DNA of 64,000 nucleotides from Chitinophagaceae bacterium (GTDB lineage: Bacteria; Bacteroidota; Bacteroidia; Chitinophagales; Chitinophagaceae), in assembly GCA_022843585.1 (NCBI GenBank), contig JALHNJ010000001.1, positions 1,364,001-1,428,000 on the forward strand, in the 5' to 3' direction. The translations under genes were made by a program, and so were the position numbers. Each line of letters begins with the position of its first letter. Position 1 is the first letter of the stretch. The notes beneath the pieces are model-generated. The model was not told the DNA's origin. It saw only the letters and a list, made by a program, of their open reading frames with translations, and searched no databases. Positions 46,335-54,232 of this stretch are shown here, piece by piece.

Positions 46335-46564
46335 ACTCCGATATTTTAAATTTTTTATTGATTTAAGAAACAGATTGTTGAACCATGAGAAATTCTGAAG
46401 TACTATTTGGGTGTTTGTAAATGTTGAGTAGCATTCCTGCAGTACAAGTGTGCGACGCAACGAAGTTGATAGTAGTAATGTAGGGGGTACAAAATCACAT
46501 TAATTATTGGACACAAAAAAACTCCAAACAAATGGAGCTTTTTAAAATATCGGAGTCTAAAGCC
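46327..46564. repeat. Inverted-repeat element (MITE-like) between convergent genes
   Basis: A perfect 24-bp inverted repeat (46327-46350 and 46541-46564), 190 nt apart, whose arms start GGCTTTAGACTCCGATA. Outside both arms are related hairpins (CCCCTCC...GGAGGGG on the left, CCTCCC...GGGAGG on the right), so the similarity spans about 45 bases per end. The left arm overlaps the symporter stop. The interior holds copy 2 of the GCGTCGCAC repeat. There is no transposase, so it may be a non-autonomous element, a paired terminator, or both. Confidence 0.7.
46441..46460 (-). repeat. Dispersed intergenic repeat, copy 2 (GCGTCGCAC family)
   Basis: Read on the minus strand this is TTGCGTCGCACACTTGTACT, identical to copy 3 and one base different from copy 1. 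It lies inside the inverted-repeat element at 46327-46564. Confidence 0.75.
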
Positions 46565-46586
46565 TCCCTTTAGGGAGGTGGGAGGG

Positions 46587-47417
46587 TTACTTTAATTCGG
46601 CCAACAACTTATTATTCAATTCTACATAATCATTGTTCTTAGCAGCTGTTGCTAATTCTTTTGATTTTTCTGCAGCAGTCTTTGCTTCAGCTTTTTTACC
46701 CAATTTCGCTAAGCAATTAGCTCTTTGGTGATGAATCCAGAATGCAGTTGGCTGTGCTTCTACAGCTTTGTCAAACCATGCAAGTGCCTGGTTCAGATCT
46801 TTGCCATTGTCCATATAATACATTGCTGCATTAAAGTACGGACGATTGTCTTTGTTCATCAACTGATCGATCTGCGCCATTACTTTTGTTTCAACATCTG
46901 TAGTTATTGGTAAAATAACTGCTGTTTTATCCCACATAATGTGCAATTCGCAACTGTTAGATTTAATGTTGGCAAACTGCATCGTGAAATTTTCCATGCT
47001 TTCGTCCATGCTGATTGTTTTTACTTCAGTACGAACTACATCCTGATCTTGTTTGTAAGCAGCAGGGCTTGTAACATCTAATTGTTTAGTGATAATTAAT
47101 GTCCAGTTGTTTTTTTCAGGAATAGAAAGCAAGCCATATTTACCGGCTTTAATTTTTGTACCGCCGATGGTTACATCGTCGCCAAAAGTTAACACCGTAG
47201 CCTGGTTAGCACCAGTGCGCCATACATTTCCAAAAGGAACAAGGTCGCCAAAAATTTTTCTGCCTTTCATAGCAGGACGGGAGTATGATAACTCAACGGT
47301 TGAAATACCAAAATCCTGTTTAATAGTTTGTGCAGGACTAGGAGCAGGCGTTTTTAATTGTGCCTCAGCAATCAATAAGCCGCATATTGCAACGGCAGAA
47401 AGAAATATCTTTTTCAT
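46587..47417 (-). CDS. DUF2911 domain protein with TPR-like tail
   Basis: A 276-residue protein with signal peptide (about 1-19, IAEAQ). Residues about 30-170 match the DUF2911 pattern (VELSYSRPAMKGRKIFG, VPFGNVWRTGANQAT, AGKYGLLSIP). The C-terminal 75 residues resemble a TPR pair (AAMYYMDNGKDLNQALAWFDKAVEAQP). DUF2911 proteins are abundant secreted Bacteroidota proteins of unknown role. The stop codon adjoins the inverted-repeat element. Monocistronic. Confidence 0.88.
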   Translation of the reverse strand: MKKIFLSAVAICGLLIAEAQLKTPAPSPAQTIKQDFGISTVELSYSRPAMKGRKIFGDLVPFGNVWRTGANQATVLTFGDDVTIGGTKIKAGKYGLLSIPEKNNWTLIITKQLDVTSPAAYKQDQDVVRTEVKTISMDESMENFTMQFANIKSNSCELHIMWDKTAVILPITTDVETKVMAQIDQLMNKDNRPYFNAAMYYMDNGKDLNQALAWFDKAVEAQPTAFWIHHQRANCLAKLGKKAEAKTAAEKSKELATAAKNNDYVELNNKLLAELK

Positions 47418-47583
47418 ACAAGCTAAATTTTAGAGAAGGCAAAGGTAGGGAAGCAGGTACGAAATACGAAGTTTGAAATGCGAGGACAAAAAAACCACAT
47501 TTGGCTTTTAATTAAAAGCTAATGTGATTTTAAAAGGGTAATTATAATGAGTAGGTTCGTACATCGTATTTAGAACCTTGTTT

Positions 47584-49011
47584 TTAGAAATTAATCTTTA
47601 CCGTAGTCCTTCCTTTCTTAGCCTTCTGTTTCCATTTCGGACCTTCTTTTATCAGGCGGATGGCTTCTTTATCGCAGGTAGCACAAAGCGATTTTTCAAT
47701 TTTGAAATTAACAGGCTTGCCATTTTTGTCCACTTCAAATGATACTTCTACGGCACCTAAAGGGGTATTTGATTGCTTAGGTTTAAAATCTTCCGGAGCT
47801 TTTAAATTATTGGCAAGGTAAGAGTCATATTTTTCCCAACCATCCGCTGGCTCAGGTTCTTCCATCTTAATGTTATTGGTGTTGGAACGGGCCGCTGCAT
47901 TGGGTTTCTGCGAACTCACAACTAATTCTGATAAACTTCTTCTATCATCCTGCAGCACCACCTGGTTGTTGGGTATACTATTGCGCAATTGCACCTGGCT
48001 GTTTTCAAAACCAATGGAACGTACTTCTACATTCAGCATTGTATCGGGTGATGTAAGATTGAAAAACCCTTTTGCATCAGTATATGTTCCTGCATTATTA
48101 TCCTGCGCATTGGTAACATTGGCAAAAGGCACCCCGTTATTTTCTGCATCTGTAACACGGCCACGGAAAATATTTGCTTGTTGATATCTGGTTTGAGGTT
48201 CCGCATTGCGATTAGTAGTAACAGCTCTGTTTACTTGCTCATTCGATTCTTGCTGTGACCTTTTTGCTAGCACTTCTTTTTCCTGCTTTGTCTCAGCACC
48301 TGCTGTACGTTTTTTTAACTCGTCCTTAATGCCGTCTTTGTCATCTGCTACTTTGCCACTCGCAACAGCATCTTCTTTAGCAAGTACTTTTACTGGCGGA
48401 GCTACTGGAGCTACTGTTGGTGTACTAGTAGCAACAGGAGCTATATCATTACTTGTATTTGCTGGTGTAGATTTAGCCTCACCGGGTACAGTTGTTTCAA
48501 TTTTACTAGTTGTTCCTTTATCAGTGGTAGCAACAGTAGGTGTATTAACTGTTGGCTCCTTTCTTATTTGATTATTATTTGTAACAGTTGCCGGAGCGGT
48601 AACATTTGTATCAGCAACTGCAGGCTTTTCTTTTGCTGCACTGCTTTCTTCGGCATGTGCTATATTGTTATTCTTTTTATTAAATCCAAATTGATAAACC
48701 AATAATCCTGCGCCGGCAATAAAAACAATTACAGCAGCGGCACGCAACATTCGGAATGAGTCCCGACGACCCGTACCCAACGGAATTACTTTAGCCGTTG
48801 TGGTTCTTTCCGCCAATCTTGTTTTAAGATCAGCAATATCAGCAACTGCATCAACGCCTGACACAGCATAACCTTCCAATGCATCCGCCAAAAACGGATC
48901 ATCTAAGGCTGCTTTTTCAAGGGCATGTCTCTCTTTTGGAGAAAGTTTTCCCTGGTGATATTTTTCAATATCAACGGCAGAAAATTGCGGTATGTTATTA
49001 TCGTTTGCCAT
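47584..49011 (-). CDS. Anti-sigma-like membrane protein with CarboxypepD_reg and TonB C-terminal domains
   Basis: A 475-residue protein. Residues about 9-75 form a short cytoplasmic zinc-free anti-sigma-like region (DIEKYHQGKLSPKERHALEKAAL) like other Bacteroidota anti-sigma partners. One membrane helix is at about 90-108, followed by a low-complexity Ala/Thr/Pro/Val-rich linker (about 120-270), a carboxypeptidase-regulatory-like domain (about 278-360, FRGRVTDAENNGVPFANV) and a TonB C-terminal-like domain (about 400-475). It is 88 nt downstream of the ECF sigma gene. The layout suggests a sensor that couples envelope signals to the sigma factor (inference). Confidence 0.8.
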   Translation of the reverse strand: MANDNNIPQFSAVDIEKYHQGKLSPKERHALEKAALDDPFLADALEGYAVSGVDAVADIADLKTRLAERTTTAKVIPLGTGRRDSFRMLRAAAVIVFIAGAGLLVYQFGFNKKNNNIAHAEESSAAKEKPAVADTNVTAPATVTNNNQIRKEPTVNTPTVATTDKGTTSKIETTVPGEAKSTPANTSNDIAPVATSTPTVAPVAPPVKVLAKEDAVASGKVADDKDGIKDELKKRTAGAETKQEKEVLAKRSQQESNEQVNRAVTTNRNAEPQTRYQQANIFRGRVTDAENNGVPFANVTNAQDNNAGTYTDAKGFFNLTSPDTMLNVEVRSIGFENSQVQLRNSIPNNQVVLQDDRRSLSELVVSSQKPNAAARSNTNNIKMEEPEPADGWEKYDSYLANNLKAPEDFKPKQSNTPLGAVEVSFEVDKNGKPVNFKIEKSLCATCDKEAIRLIKEGPKWKQKAKKGRTTVKINF

Positions 49012-49099
49012 AAGGCTTTATAAATCTAAAAAATTCTAAAAAACAAAAAATCAACTCCCTACTCAGAAATCTCGAACTATCAACTCTGACTCCAAACTC

Positions 49100-49684
49100 C
49101 TAACTCGGAACTCCCGACTCAGCCTTCTCCATACATATCTTCAAATTTCGTCTTCCATTCTGTATCAAACTCCGCACCTGGTTCCACTCCAACCCTGTTA
49201 TTTCCACTATTTCGTTGTAACACTTTCCTTCCAGGTAAAAGAGTTTTACTGTATCTCTTTGCTCGTTGGATAGTGTGCCGAGACAGTGTTCTAACTTATT
49301 GAAACTCTCTTCTTTTTCCAATACACCATTCAGATGCACATTTTCCTCCGATTGCACAAGCTCGGTCTTAAACTCTACGGTTTTCATGTTTTTGGGTGTC
49401 CGCAATTGCATCAGGCAGTGATTTTTGGCCACCTGGTGCAGCCAGCCCCGAAAATTATCCACCTCATGCTTCTTTAATTTGGTGACCAATTCTTCAAAAA
49501 TCAGCATCACACTGTCTTTGGCGGTTTCCGGTTCCTTATAATATTTAAGGCATACCCCATAAACCAGTTCCATGTACCGCTGGTACAGTTCACCCAGGAC
49601 AGCCATGTCGCCCGATTCTTTATAAAGAGCCACCAGCTCTTTGTCGGATAACGAATTGTTAGATATGTTCTTAATGAAAGACAA
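49100..49684 (-). CDS. ECF-type RNA polymerase sigma factor
   Basis: A 194-residue sigma-70 family factor with region 2 (YQRYMELVYGVCLKYYKEPETAKDSVMLIFEEL) and region 4 (LGTLSNEQRDTVKLFYLEGKCYNEIVEITG). The start is a TTG at 49684, as a stop codon two codons upstream excludes an earlier start and the next ATG would remove part of region 2. ECF factors redirect polymerase to a small regulon; the neighbouring anti-sigma-like gene is the obvious partner. The regulon is unknown, but the plus-strand genes from 49945 are natural candidates. Confidence 0.9.
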   Translation of the reverse strand: MSFIKNISNNSLSDKELVALYKESGDMAVLGELYQRYMELVYGVCLKYYKEPETAKDSVMLIFEELVTKLKKHEVDNFRGWLHQVAKNHCLMQLRTPKNMKTVEFKTELVQSEENVHLNGVLEKEESFNKLEHCLGTLSNEQRDTVKLFYLEGKCYNEIVEITGLEWNQVRSLIQNGRRNLKICMEKAESGVPS

Positions 49685-49745
49685 CGCCTAAAATTAATGA
49701 ATAAAAATTTATGTTGCCATCGTCCGGTTCCCTGGGCATCGTCCC

Positions 49746-49765
49746 TTGCGTCGCACACTTGTACT
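49746..49765 (+). repeat. Dispersed intergenic repeat, copy 3 (GCGTCGCAC family)
   Basis: TTGCGTCGCACACTTGTACT, identical to copy 2. It lies in the divergent gap between the sigma factor and the VWA gene. The rest of this 260-nt gap contains a hairpin (CCCTCT 49837-49842 with AGAGGG 49851-49856) followed by TAGAGTTTTCAATATTCGGAG, a degenerate relative of the element at 46327-46564. No gene is seen. Confidence 0.75.
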
Positions 49766-49944
49766 TTAGTAATTCTACTGAGCTTGTGAGTCGGACATCA
49801 CCCCATCTTCATTCATTAATATCGGGGTTTCTCCAACCCTCTCCTTAAGAAGAGGGAGGTAGAGTTTTCAATATTCGGAGTAATAGTTGGGTGAGGTTTA
49901 TGCAATCCACTTCATACCCGCATCAGGGTATAAAATACTATTTT

Positions 49945-51903
49945 ATGAAGCGAATTTTGATTCTGCTGGTGCCCGTTGTAATTATCTTCCTGGCATTCCG
50001 GCCTGTAAAATCTATTACTGTTTCTGGAACAATTACCGATGAAACAGGAGCAACCCTTGCTGGCATTACTGTAAAAGTAAAAGGTACCAGTACAGGTGTT
50101 ATGTCGTCCAATAACGGCACCTATAAAATTACCGCCCCTAATGAAAATGATAAACTGATTTTTAGTGGGCCCGGTTTTGAGCAATCAGAAATTTCCATAA
50201 AAAGTCGTTCCTTAATAAATGTTACACTAAAGAGACCTGCTCTTCTACATTCAGAAGTTGTTGTAACAGGGTATAGCAAGAATTTAGAAGGTAGTGTACC
50301 CGGTCTTTATGTCCAGGGTAGTCCTGGCGCATCAAGAAAAGTTCAGGTAAGAGGAGTTTCATCTCAACCAATTGACGGCTTTTATGGTTTCGATCAACCC
50401 CGTGAAGATTTTAACCGGGAAGGATATGAAAGCATCACCGAAAATATTTTTTTAAAAGCAACAGATAATCCACTTTCTACTTTTTCTATTGATGTAGATG
50501 CGGCTTCGTATAGTAATGTACGTCGCTTTTTAAACCAGGGGCAATTGCCACCTGCCGGTGCAGTGCGGATTGAAGAAATGGTCAATTATTTTAAATACGA
50601 ATATCCACAACCAACAAAGGAAGAACCATTCTCTATCAACACAGAAATATCGGATGCTCCCTGGAATAAAGAACATAAACTGGTACTAATTGGATTGCAG
50701 GGTAAAAAGATACCTACAGAAAACCTGCCTGCATCAAACCTTACTTTTTTAATTGATGTGTCGGGTTCTATGCAAGGGCCAGAAAGATTGGGATTGGTAA
50801 AAGCATCTATGAAAATGCTGGTAGATCAAATAAGAGAACAGGATAAAATATCTATCGTAGTTTATGCTGGTGCTGCTGGATTGGTATTAGCCCCAACCAG
50901 CGGTGCAGAAAAAACAAAAATAAAAGATGCGATCGATAAATTGGAAGCCGGTGGTTCTACAGCCGGTGGTGCAGGTATTAAACTGGCTTACAAAACAGCT
51001 AAAGAAAATTTTGCAAAAGGTGGTAACAACCGGGTGATCCTTTGCACCGATGGTGATTTTAATGTGGGTGCAAGCAGTGATGATGATATGGTTCGTTTAA
51101 TCGAAGAAGAAAGAAAAAGTGGTGTGTTCTTAACCGTATTAGGTTATGGCATGGGTAATTACCAGGATGCGAAAATGCAAAAGTTGGCTGACAAAGGAAA
51201 TGGCAATCATGCATACATTGATGGTATCAGCGAAGCGAAAAAAGTATTGGTAAATGAATTCGGCGGTACACTGTTTACCATTGCCAAAGATGTAAAACTG
51301 CAGGTTGAGTTTAACCCTGCTAAAGTACAAGGCTATCGCCTGATCGGTTATGAAAACAGGATGCTGGCCAAAGAAGATTTTAATGATGATAAAAAAGATG
51401 CTGGCGAATTAGGCAGTGGGCATACCGTAACTGCACTCTATGAAATAATTCCAGTTGGAGTGAAAAGTAGCTTCTTAAAAGATGTAGATAAACTGAAGTA
51501 TCAGAAAAATATTGAACCACTCAGCAAATCATCCAACAATGGAGAAATGCTAACCGTTAAATTTCGTTACAAAGCTCCTGATGGAGAGGTAAGTAAGCTG
51601 ATCGAACATCCGGTGCAGGACAAACAAATTTCGATTGCAAAAACATCCGACAATTTTCGCTTTGCTGCTGCAGTTGCACAGTTTGGTATGTTGCTGCGCA
51701 ATTCAGAATTCAAATCAAACGCTTCTTTTCTGGATGTGATCAATATGGCTCGTAAAGCAAAAGGGAATGATGATGAAGGTTATCGTTCAGAATTTATACG
51801 CCTGGCAGAAAGTGCAGAAATGTTAGCCAAAGCAAAGCCTGGTAACAATAAGACCGAGGAAAACGTTGAAGAAGATACAAAGCCCTTATCTAAGAATAAA
51901 TAG
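49945..51903 (+). CDS. YfbK-like VWA protein with CarboxypepD_reg and SusC-plug-like N-terminus
   Basis: A 652-residue exported protein starting at ATG 49945 (signal-anchor MKRILILLVPVVIIFLAF). Residues about 22-95 are a carboxypeptidase-regulatory-like domain (GTITDETGATLAGITVKVKG). It is followed by SEVVVTGYSK and GSPGASRKVQVRGVSS, both typical of SusC TonB-receptor plugs. The rest is YfbK-like: a vWF-linked N-terminal domain (about 155-260), a VWA domain with MIDAS motif DVSGSM (near 280), and a YfbK C-terminal domain. VWA domains bind proteins via a metal ion. There is no barrel. A terminator follows. Confidence 0.85.
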   Translation: MKRILILLVPVVIIFLAFRPVKSITVSGTITDETGATLAGITVKVKGTSTGVMSSNNGTYKITAPNENDKLIFSGPGFEQSEISIKSRSLINVTLKRPALLHSEVVVTGYSKNLEGSVPGLYVQGSPGASRKVQVRGVSSQPIDGFYGFDQPREDFNREGYESITENIFLKATDNPLSTFSIDVDAASYSNVRRFLNQGQLPPAGAVRIEEMVNYFKYEYPQPTKEEPFSINTEISDAPWNKEHKLVLIGLQGKKIPTENLPASNLTFLIDVSGSMQGPERLGLVKASMKMLVDQIREQDKISIVVYAGAAGLVLAPTSGAEKTKIKDAIDKLEAGGSTAGGAGIKLAYKTAKENFAKGGNNRVILCTDGDFNVGASSDDDMVRLIEEERKSGVFLTVLGYGMGNYQDAKMQKLADKGNGNHAYIDGISEAKKVLVNEFGGTLFTIAKDVKLQVEFNPAKVQGYRLIGYENRMLAKEDFNDDKKDAGELGSGHTVTALYEIIPVGVKSSFLKDVDKLKYQKNIEPLSKSSNNGEMLTVKFRYKAPDGEVSKLIEHPVQDKQISIAKTSDNFRFAAAVAQFGMLLRNSEFKSNASFLDVINMARKAKGNDDEGYRSEFIRLAESAEMLAKAKPGNNKTEENVEEDTKPLSKNK

Positions 51904-51933
51904 CTAATCATTTAACAGCCGGTTAGTGATAAC

Positions 51934-51965
51934 GGAGTTCCGTTTTTACGGAACTCCCCCTTTTT
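51934..51965 (+). terminator. Intrinsic terminator after the VWA gene
   Basis: A perfect 10-bp stem (GGAGTTCCGT at 51934-51943 with ACGGAACTCC at 51948-51957), TTTT loop, then CCC and a T run. The next gene starts at 51992, so it may have a separate promoter. Confidence 0.88.
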
Positions 51966-51991
51966 AAACCAACAATTTTTAAACTAAGCTT

Positions 51992-53101
51992 ATGAAGATA
52001 ATATTTACACTATTTGTACTAATGATTTCATCTTTTGGTTGGGTAGTCGCTCAATCAACAACAATTACTACTGATAGTAGTATAACAAAAGCATTTTGTA
52101 CAAAGAGATCTGTAAATGGGGAAAAAGGTGAACGAGATTCTCTTAAAACAGGTGTGTGCAAAATGGGGGAAAAGCCACTTGGTAGAGTAATGTCAGAAGA
52201 TGAGCCTACTCCCGCAGGTGCTACAAGGATTAGAATTGTTTGCACTGTAAAAAATACTTTTTCTGGCCCTCCACCTTTAATTGTTATTGATGGTATTCCT
52301 TATCGACCTGATTCAGACTCTGTAAATAAGTATGGAAGTAAATTAGCAAATCTTGATCCCAATGATATAGAGACTTTTAATATTATTAAGGAAAGTGATG
52401 CTATTGGTTCAATGGGATGTAGACGTAATTCGGGTGTAATCATAATTACTACAAAAAATGCCAATAAAACAAAGTTTATCATCAAGGATTTCTTAAATGG
52501 TGAAAGAATCGCTGGTGCAACTGTTTCTTTTATTTCTGTAGATAAAAAGGATACAGTAATGCTTGCAGCAAATGATAGTGGAGTAATACTGACAAATAAG
52601 CTAAAGAAAACTGTTGCGTATAATATGTTTGTTTCAGCAACGGGCTACAAATTATTTAGTACGAATTTGAATAAAGGAAATGCTGCTAATAAAAAGGAAA
52701 TATTGTTAGAAAGAAATGAAAAAACCTGCGATGAAGTTGTAGTATCTGTTATTGGCGAGGTGAGAAGATGTAGAACAGGATGCCGTGCTACCCGGACAAT
52801 AGTTTATCCTCAAGCCAGGCAAAATGATCTTGCAGATAAAAGTAAATTAAAAATATTCCCTAACCCAGTACCAAAAGGTAGCATTTTCAATATTGAAACT
52901 TCTACAGAATCAGAACAAGCTCTCACTATTAAAATCACCGGGCTTGATGGCAAACTTCTGCTATCCCAATCCCCAAAAGCTATAAAAGGACTCAACAGAT
53001 TCAGCGTTTCCACCGATGCCCGCTGGGTTTCAGGAATTTATTTGGTACACCTGTATGCAAACGGCCAATTACTGGCATCCAGTAAACTAATACTACAATA
53101 A
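51992..53101 (+). CDS. Secreted TonB-plug-like protein with T9SS sorting domain
   Basis: A 369-residue protein with signal peptide (about 1-20, WVVAQ). Residues about 88-160 resemble the second half of a SusC-type plug (PLIVIDGIPYRPDSDSV, LDPNDIETFNIIKESDAIG and GVIIITTK). A carboxypeptidase-regulatory-like domain follows (about 165-240), then CDEVVVSVIGEV. The last 85 residues are a type IX sorting domain (KLKIFPNPVPKG ... SGIYLVHLYANGQLLASSKL). It lacks any barrel, so it cannot be a receptor itself. It precedes the two Cys-domain paralogues with a 10-nt gap, suggesting an operon. Confidence 0.78.
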   Translation: MKIIFTLFVLMISSFGWVVAQSTTITTDSSITKAFCTKRSVNGEKGERDSLKTGVCKMGEKPLGRVMSEDEPTPAGATRIRIVCTVKNTFSGPPPLIVIDGIPYRPDSDSVNKYGSKLANLDPNDIETFNIIKESDAIGSMGCRRNSGVIIITTKNANKTKFIIKDFLNGERIAGATVSFISVDKKDTVMLAANDSGVILTNKLKKTVAYNMFVSATGYKLFSTNLNKGNAANKKEILLERNEKTCDEVVVSVIGEVRRCRTGCRATRTIVYPQARQNDLADKSKLKIFPNPVPKGSIFNIETSTESEQALTIKITGLDGKLLLSQSPKAIKGLNRFSVSTDARWVSGIYLVHLYANGQLLASSKLILQ

Positions 53102-53111
53102 TTCATCCTTT

Positions 53112-54218
53112 ATGAACAAGAAATTACAGCTTTCCATCGCCGAACCCTGCCACGAAAATTGGGATAATATGAGTCCCGTTGAAAAGGGAAAATTTTGCGG
53201 CTCCTGCCAGAAACAGGTAATTGATTTTACTAGTAAGAGTGATCAACAGATAGCACAGTTTTTTAAAAAGCCCGGTACCGGGTCTGTTTGTGGCCGATTT
53301 ATGACTGACCAATTAGAAAGAGATATTGCTATTCCTAAGAAAAGAATTCCCTGGGTAAAATATTTTTTGAGCTTTTTGTTGCCTGCATTATTTGTATCAA
53401 AAGCATCTGCTCAAAAAAACAACAAAGCGTATGTGTCTGCAACAAAAGATACCGTACGTACACCAATAACTAGCGAATTCAGAACACTGGGTATGGTATT
53501 GCCTAAAAATATAATGGCGGTAGAAAACGAAAAGAAAAATGACCTGATTACTAAAAGTGATCCAAAGCCTGTTCTATTCAAAACAACTATTTGTGGGTTG
53601 GTGGCCAATGAAAACGGAGACCCTATTCCATATGCAAGTATAACCACAGGAGTAAAAGGTTTTGGTGCAGTGGCAGATGAAAACGGTGTGTTCAGTTTAC
53701 CGGTAAGCCATTTATCTAAGGACAGTGTATTGCATGTTTCATCTGTTGGGTTTGAGGCTTCTGATATTAAGGTAGATATAGAAGATGCTTCCGGATCAAA
53801 GCTTGTAATTAATTTAAAACCTGAAAGTATGTTAGGGGAGGTGGTAGTGGTTGCTGGTTATACTAATGTTGTAAAAGGTTATGTAACTGGAGCTGTATCC
53901 AAAATTACTTCTAGTGTGGTAGCGACCAAAGTACCTGAGGTTTACACCTATGAAATAAATAAAATATCCGTTTATCCAAATCCTGTTTTAAGCGGTACTA
54001 ATCTTATGGTTGAGTGGGATAATTCTGAAGAAGGATATTATATGCTTCAATTGCTAAACCTTTCTGGTCAGCAGGTACACAAAAAAGAAATTTGGATTGA
54101 TGCAGAAGCAAAATTGCTAAACGTAGATATGCCGAAAACCGCTGCTGGAAATTATTTTATAGTTTTTACGAATAAAAGATCGGGTAAAAAATATACGGAG
54201 AAAATTATCGTTCAATAA
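53112..54218 (+). CDS. Four-cysteine N-domain protein with CarboxypepD_reg and T9SS domains (paralogue 1)
   Basis: A 368-residue protein. Residues 1-65 form a distinctive domain with Cys13, Cys29, Cys32 and Cys60 (PCHENWDNMSPVEKGKFCGS; SVCGRF). A signal-peptide-like segment follows at about 76-101 (RIPWVKYFLSFLLPALFVSK, then ASAQ). After a linker there is a carboxypeptidase-regulatory-like domain (about 158-235), an EVVVVAGYT...VTGAVSKIT stretch as in SusC plugs, and a T9SS sorting domain (about 280-368, ISVYPNPVLSG). A four-Cys cytoplasmic domain before an export signal is unusual. Function unknown. Confidence 0.75.
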   Translation: MNKKLQLSIAEPCHENWDNMSPVEKGKFCGSCQKQVIDFTSKSDQQIAQFFKKPGTGSVCGRFMTDQLERDIAIPKKRIPWVKYFLSFLLPALFVSKASAQKNNKAYVSATKDTVRTPITSEFRTLGMVLPKNIMAVENEKKNDLITKSDPKPVLFKTTICGLVANENGDPIPYASITTGVKGFGAVADENGVFSLPVSHLSKDSVLHVSSVGFEASDIKVDIEDASGSKLVINLKPESMLGEVVVVAGYTNVVKGYVTGAVSKITSSVVATKVPEVYTYEINKISVYPNPVLSGTNLMVEWDNSEEGYYMLQLLNLSGQQVHKKEIWIDAEAKLLNVDMPKTAAGNYFIVFTNKRSGKKYTEKIIVQ

Positions 54219-54232
54219 CCGTAAATAGACGT

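Noticed and set aside
49012-49099. Coding sequence or CRISPR-like repeats between anti-sigma and sigma genes
   Set aside because: The stretch is loose ACTCC/AACTC simple sequence without regular spacing or spacers.
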